7,234 nucleotides of DNA from VGEM01 sp033764265 (GTDB lineage: Bacteria; Pseudomonadota; Alphaproteobacteria; Rhodospirillales; Rhodospirillaceae). Below are positions 4,699 through 7,234 of this stretch, in pieces; positions within the stretch are counted from its first letter, which is position 1, and each line of letters opens with the position of its first letter. The stretch is taken from positions 1 to 7,234 of the forward strand of contig JANRJB010000429.1 in NCBI GenBank assembly GCA_033764265.1. The letters run 5' to 3'. The position numbers were made by a program, and so were the translations under genes. The notes below the pieces were generated by a model. It ran no database searches and had not been told where the DNA came from. It saw only the letters and a list, made by a program, of their open reading frames with translations.

Positions 4699-6756
4699 TT
4701 AGGCGTGGGCCAGCGCCTCTTTGCGGGCCTGCACCACCTTGTCGGCTTCGCGCCCGACCAGTTCCTGGTAGTGGCTGAAGGCGGCCTCGAAGGTGCCGAT
4801 GCCGAGCGAGATGGAGCGAATGTCGGTGATCAGGTTCTGCATTTCCGACTCAGGAATGTTGGCCTTGATCGCGTCCCAGCCCTGCCAGCCCTCGCGGGTG
4901 TCAAAACCCAGAATCTGCGCGCGGTGCTGGGTCACGGCGCGTTGCACGCGCGAGGTGAACTCGGTGGGCACGTAGACGCTGACCGCGTAGATCGGTTCCA
5001 GCAACACCGGCTCGCACTTGGGCAGGCCTTCGGTCATCGCCATGCGCCCGGCGGTGCGGAATGCCTGGTCGGAACTGTCGACGCTGTGGTACTGGCCGTC
5101 GAACAGATCGATGGTCACGTCGACCACCGGAAAGCCCAAGGGCCCGCGCACGACGTTGTCGCGCACGCCGGCCTCGACCGCCGGAATGAAGTTCTTGGGC
5201 ACCACACCACCGACGATGCTGTCGGTGAACTGCACGCCGCCACCGCGCGGCAGGGGCTTGATCTCGACCTTGATGTCGGCGAACTGACCGTGGCCGCCGG
5301 ACTGGCGCTTGAAGCGCGAATGCTCGGTGGTGCCCTTGCGGATGGTCTCGCGGTAGGGCACTTGCGGCTTCTTGGTGTCGATGGTCAGGTCGAACTTGCG
5401 TTTCAGCCGGTCCATGGCGATGTGCAGGTGGATGTCGCCCTGGCCGCGCAGCAGCATCTCGGAGGTCTCGGCGATCTGCTGGATCGACAGCGAGGCGTCT
5501 TCCTCGCAGATCTTGCGCAACGAGTCGGTCAGCTTGACGTCGTCCTTGCGGTCCTTCGCGGCCACCGCCACGCCGAACAGCGGCCCCGGCGGCACAGCCC
5601 ACACCTTGGGCTTCGCCGTGCCGGTCGCCGTGATCACGTCGCCGGCGTGGCCGAGGTCGAGCTTGCTGAGCGCCACCACCCCGCCGGTGGCCACCATGGT
5701 CACCTTCGCCTTGCCCAGCTTGGGCTCGGCGCCGTCCTGCAGGTTGGTGGCGCGGTGGCCGGCCAGCGTGTCGCCGTCCTTGAGCGTGCCGCGCCAGACC
5801 CGCAGCAACGACAGCTTGCCCAGGTGCGGCGCGTAGATCGTCTTGTAGATCTGGCCGGCGAAGGCGACGTTGGGAATGCCGCGCCGGTCGGCGGTTTCGG
5901 CCGCGGTCGGCACCTCGTGGCGGAGTTCCTTCAACAGCCGCATCACGCCGTGCTGGTGCTCGGCCGCGCCGATCAGCACCGGCACGATCAGATCCTCGGC
6001 GAAATCCTTGGTCAGCTGGCGGTAGACCTCGGCCTTGTCGGGCACGATGTCCTCGAGCAGCTTTTCCAGAAGCGCGTCGTCGAAGTCCGACAGCGCCTCC
6101 AGCAACTCGCGGCGGGCGTCGGCGGTGCCGGCCTTGCCCGCGCGTTCGAGCGGAATGCGCTCGGACGGCTGGTCGAGCTTGTAGTGATAGGCGCGCTCGG
6201 CCACCAGGTCGACGTAGCCGGTGATGGTCTGGCCTTCCATGATGGGGATATGGCGCAGCACCAGCTTGCGCGCCGATTGCACCTGGGCGGCGGCGAGCAG
6301 GTCGCGCACCGAGCCCTGCGCCACGTCCATCTTGTTGATGAACAGCACGTGCGGGATTTTGTGCTCGTCCAGAAAGCGCAGCGTCGGTCCCAAGCTCAGC
6401 ATGCGGCCGGGGTCGGGGTCGACCACCACCACCGCGGCGTCGGCGATCATGGTGCCCTGGTGGGATTCGTAGACCAGGTCGACCGCGCCGGGGCAGTCGA
6501 TCAGCACCCATTCGTCGCCCATGAAGCCGAGATGCACCGGCGTGATCTCGGTCGACATCTGGCGGCTGCGCGCCTCGGCCGAGGTGTCGCTGACGGTGTT
6601 CTTGTCGGTGATGCGACCGCGCTTGGCGATGGCCCCGGCGGCGAGCAGCATGCTTTCGACCAGCGTGGTCTTGCCGCTCGATTGTGGCCCCACCAGGGCC
6701 ACGCACCGTATGCCCTTGGCAGACCCTTTGCCGCCCGTCGCCCCGTTGTCGCTCAT
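4699..6756 (-). CDS. EF-G-like translational GTPase (elongation factor G paralogue)
   Basis: A 685-residue EF-G-type GTPase with the full domain order: G domain (about 15-285), domain II (about 295-390), domain III (about 405-465, LLRGQGDIHLHIAMDRLKR), domain IV (about 470-585, GGHGQF and DGQYHSVDSSDQAF) and domain V (about 586-670, LLEPIYAVSVYVP). GTP-binding motifs are G1 GPQSSGKT (23-30), switch I EIT (70-72), G3 DCPG (87-90), G4 NKMD (141-144) and G5-like IGAAE (262-266). Canonical EF-G has DTPGH; here the catalytic His is Ala91. The P-loop also lacks the AHIDAGKT form, so this is an accessory paralogue of the alphaproteobacterial EF-G-like type, not the housekeeping fusA. Its role is unknown; ribosome-linked recycling or stress functions are guesses. 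GGGGGA lies 4 bases before the ATG. It follows the GST gene by 43 bases. Confidence 0.93.
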   Translation of the reverse strand: MSDNGATGGKGSAKGIRCVALVGPQSSGKTTLVESMLLAAGAIAKRGRITDKNTVSDTSAEARSRQMSTEITPVHLGFMGDEWVLIDCPGAVDLVYESHQGTMIADAAVVVVDPDPGRMLSLGPTLRFLDEHKIPHVLFINKMDVAQGSVRDLLAAAQVQSARKLVLRHIPIMEGQTITGYVDLVAERAYHYKLDQPSERIPLERAGKAGTADARRELLEALSDFDDALLEKLLEDIVPDKAEVYRQLTKDFAEDLIVPVLIGAAEHQHGVMRLLKELRHEVPTAAETADRRGIPNVAFAGQIYKTIYAPHLGKLSLLRVWRGTLKDGDTLAGHRATNLQDGAEPKLGKAKVTMVATGGVVALSKLDLGHAGDVITATGTAKPKVWAVPPGPLFGVAVAAKDRKDDVKLTDSLRKICEEDASLSIQQIAETSEMLLRGQGDIHLHIAMDRLKRKFDLTIDTKKPQVPYRETIRKGTTEHSRFKRQSGGHGQFADIKVEIKPLPRGGGVQFTDSIVGGVVPKNFIPAVEAGVRDNVVRGPLGFPVVDVTIDLFDGQYHSVDSSDQAFRTAGRMAMTEGLPKCEPVLLEPIYAVSVYVPTEFTSRVQRAVTQHRAQILGFDTREGWQGWDAIKANIPESEMQNLITDIRSISLGIGTFEAAFSHYQELVGREADKVVQARKEALAHA

Positions 6757-6799
6757 GCCGTCCCCCGTCGTGTGACGCCTCCAACCGGACAGCCCAAGG

Positions 6800-7234
6800 T
6801 CAGGCCGCCTGGTCGTAGCGCCGGTATCGGATCATGTGGAACTCGTGGGTGTTCGCGGTCTGGCGGTGACTGTCGCGCCGTTCCATCGCCGCGATCCAGG
6901 ACTTCAGCCGCGTGCAGTCGTCGGGAATGGCCGCGCCCCACAGCTCGGTGTAGCACGGCAGGCGCTCCATGAACGGCATGAACTGCAGGTCGACCAGGCT
7001 GACGTCGGTGCCCAGCCAATAGGGTCCGCCCGACAGTTTGCGCAGGCCCTCGCGCTCCATGAAGCGGAACTTGTCGGCCACGATTTCGCGGTTCTTGGCC
7101 TGGGCGGCGGGGTCGCGCCGGTCGGCGATCATCTTGTGCAGGGCCGGCATCAGGTAGCTGTCGCAGTAGTCGATCCAGATGCGGGCGCGGGCCCGCGCCA
7201 GCGGCTCGCGCGGCATCAGCGGACGCTGCGGAAA
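6800..7234 (-). CDS. Glutathione S-transferase family protein, C-terminal part (cut by right edge)
   Basis: About 144 residues are visible and the frame runs open off the right edge, so the thioredoxin-like N-terminal domain with the glutathione-binding residues is missing. The visible part is the all-helical C-terminal GST domain. FPQRPLMPREPLARARARIW is the typical linker and first helix. The following GGPYWLGTDVSLVDLQFMPF is the hallmark block with the N-capping box S-L-V-D and the family's usual P-x-L-x-G-x-x-x-S-x-x-D pattern. The protein would act in the cytoplasm, conjugating glutathione to electrophiles or acting as a glutathione-dependent isomerase or reductase; the subclass cannot be set without the N-terminus. 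An internal ATG at 7216 is not the true start, because upstream codons continue the GST fold. It precedes the EF-G-like gene in the same direction. Confidence 0.87.
   Translation of the reverse strand, partial: FPQRPLMPREPLARARARIWIDYCDSYLMPALHKMIADRRDPAAQAKNREIVADKFRFMEREGLRKLSGGPYWLGTDVSLVDLQFMPFMERLPCYTELWGAAIPDDCTRLKSWIAAMERRDSHRQTANTHEFHMIRYRRYDQAA

Noticed and set aside
4901..6784. 627-codon minus-strand frame overlapping the EF-G-like gene
   Set aside because: It is a frame-shifted reading of the EF-G-like gene, R/G/H-rich, with no motifs.
4639..6972. 777-codon plus-strand open frame opposite the EF-G-like and GST genes
   Set aside because: It spans several real minus-strand genes and has no recognisable domain; it is an antisense artefact.

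Overview
This is a GC-rich bacterial chromosomal segment of about two-thirds G+C by eye, with dense coding and GC-biased third codon positions. It looks like a proteobacterium. The gene set sends mixed taxonomic signals. A GTP-type PEP carboxykinase followed by prmB recalls beta/gammaproteobacteria. The EF-G-like GTPase with a DCPG G3 motif and the small two-helix membrane protein after it recall alphaproteobacterial clades. I do not assign a class.

Layout. Positions 1-2125 (minus strand): pckG, encoding a complete GTP-dependent phosphoenolpyruvate carboxykinase, is followed by the N-terminal part of prmB (ribosomal protein L3 glutamine methyltransferase), which overlaps the pckG stop by a few bases and runs off the left edge. 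Positions 2126-2546: a 421-base divergent intergenic region with candidate promoters for both directions, several short palindromes and an imperfect direct repeat. Positions 2547-4399 (plus strand): a two-gene unit of an FAD_binding_2-family oxidoreductase and a 141-residue protein of unknown function whose GTG start overlaps the oxidoreductase stop (GTGA). Positions 4414-7234 (minus strand, convergent with the previous unit): a probable operon read right to left as a glutathione S-transferase (N-terminus beyond the right edge), a 685-residue EF-G-like translational GTPase paralogue, and an 86-residue two-helix membrane protein.

How the genes relate. pckG makes PEP from oxaloacetate (gluconeogenesis) and prmB is a ribosome-modifying housekeeping enzyme; they share a transcript by arrangement rather than by obvious pathway. 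The flavoprotein and the small protein are translationally coupled and probably act together on an unidentified substrate. The GST, EF-G-like and membrane genes are co-directional with 43- and 24-base gaps, but no shared function is evident.

The strongest oddity is in pckG. The Asp expected to coordinate the catalytic Mn2+ in the kinase-2 motif (VGDD) is Ala (VGDA), although the rest of the active site is intact. The next most interesting item is the coupled flavoprotein/unknown-protein pair, whose flavoprotein lacks the fumarate-reductase catalytic residues, together with the palindromes upstream of it. I see no mobile elements, CRISPR arrays, tRNA or rRNA genes.
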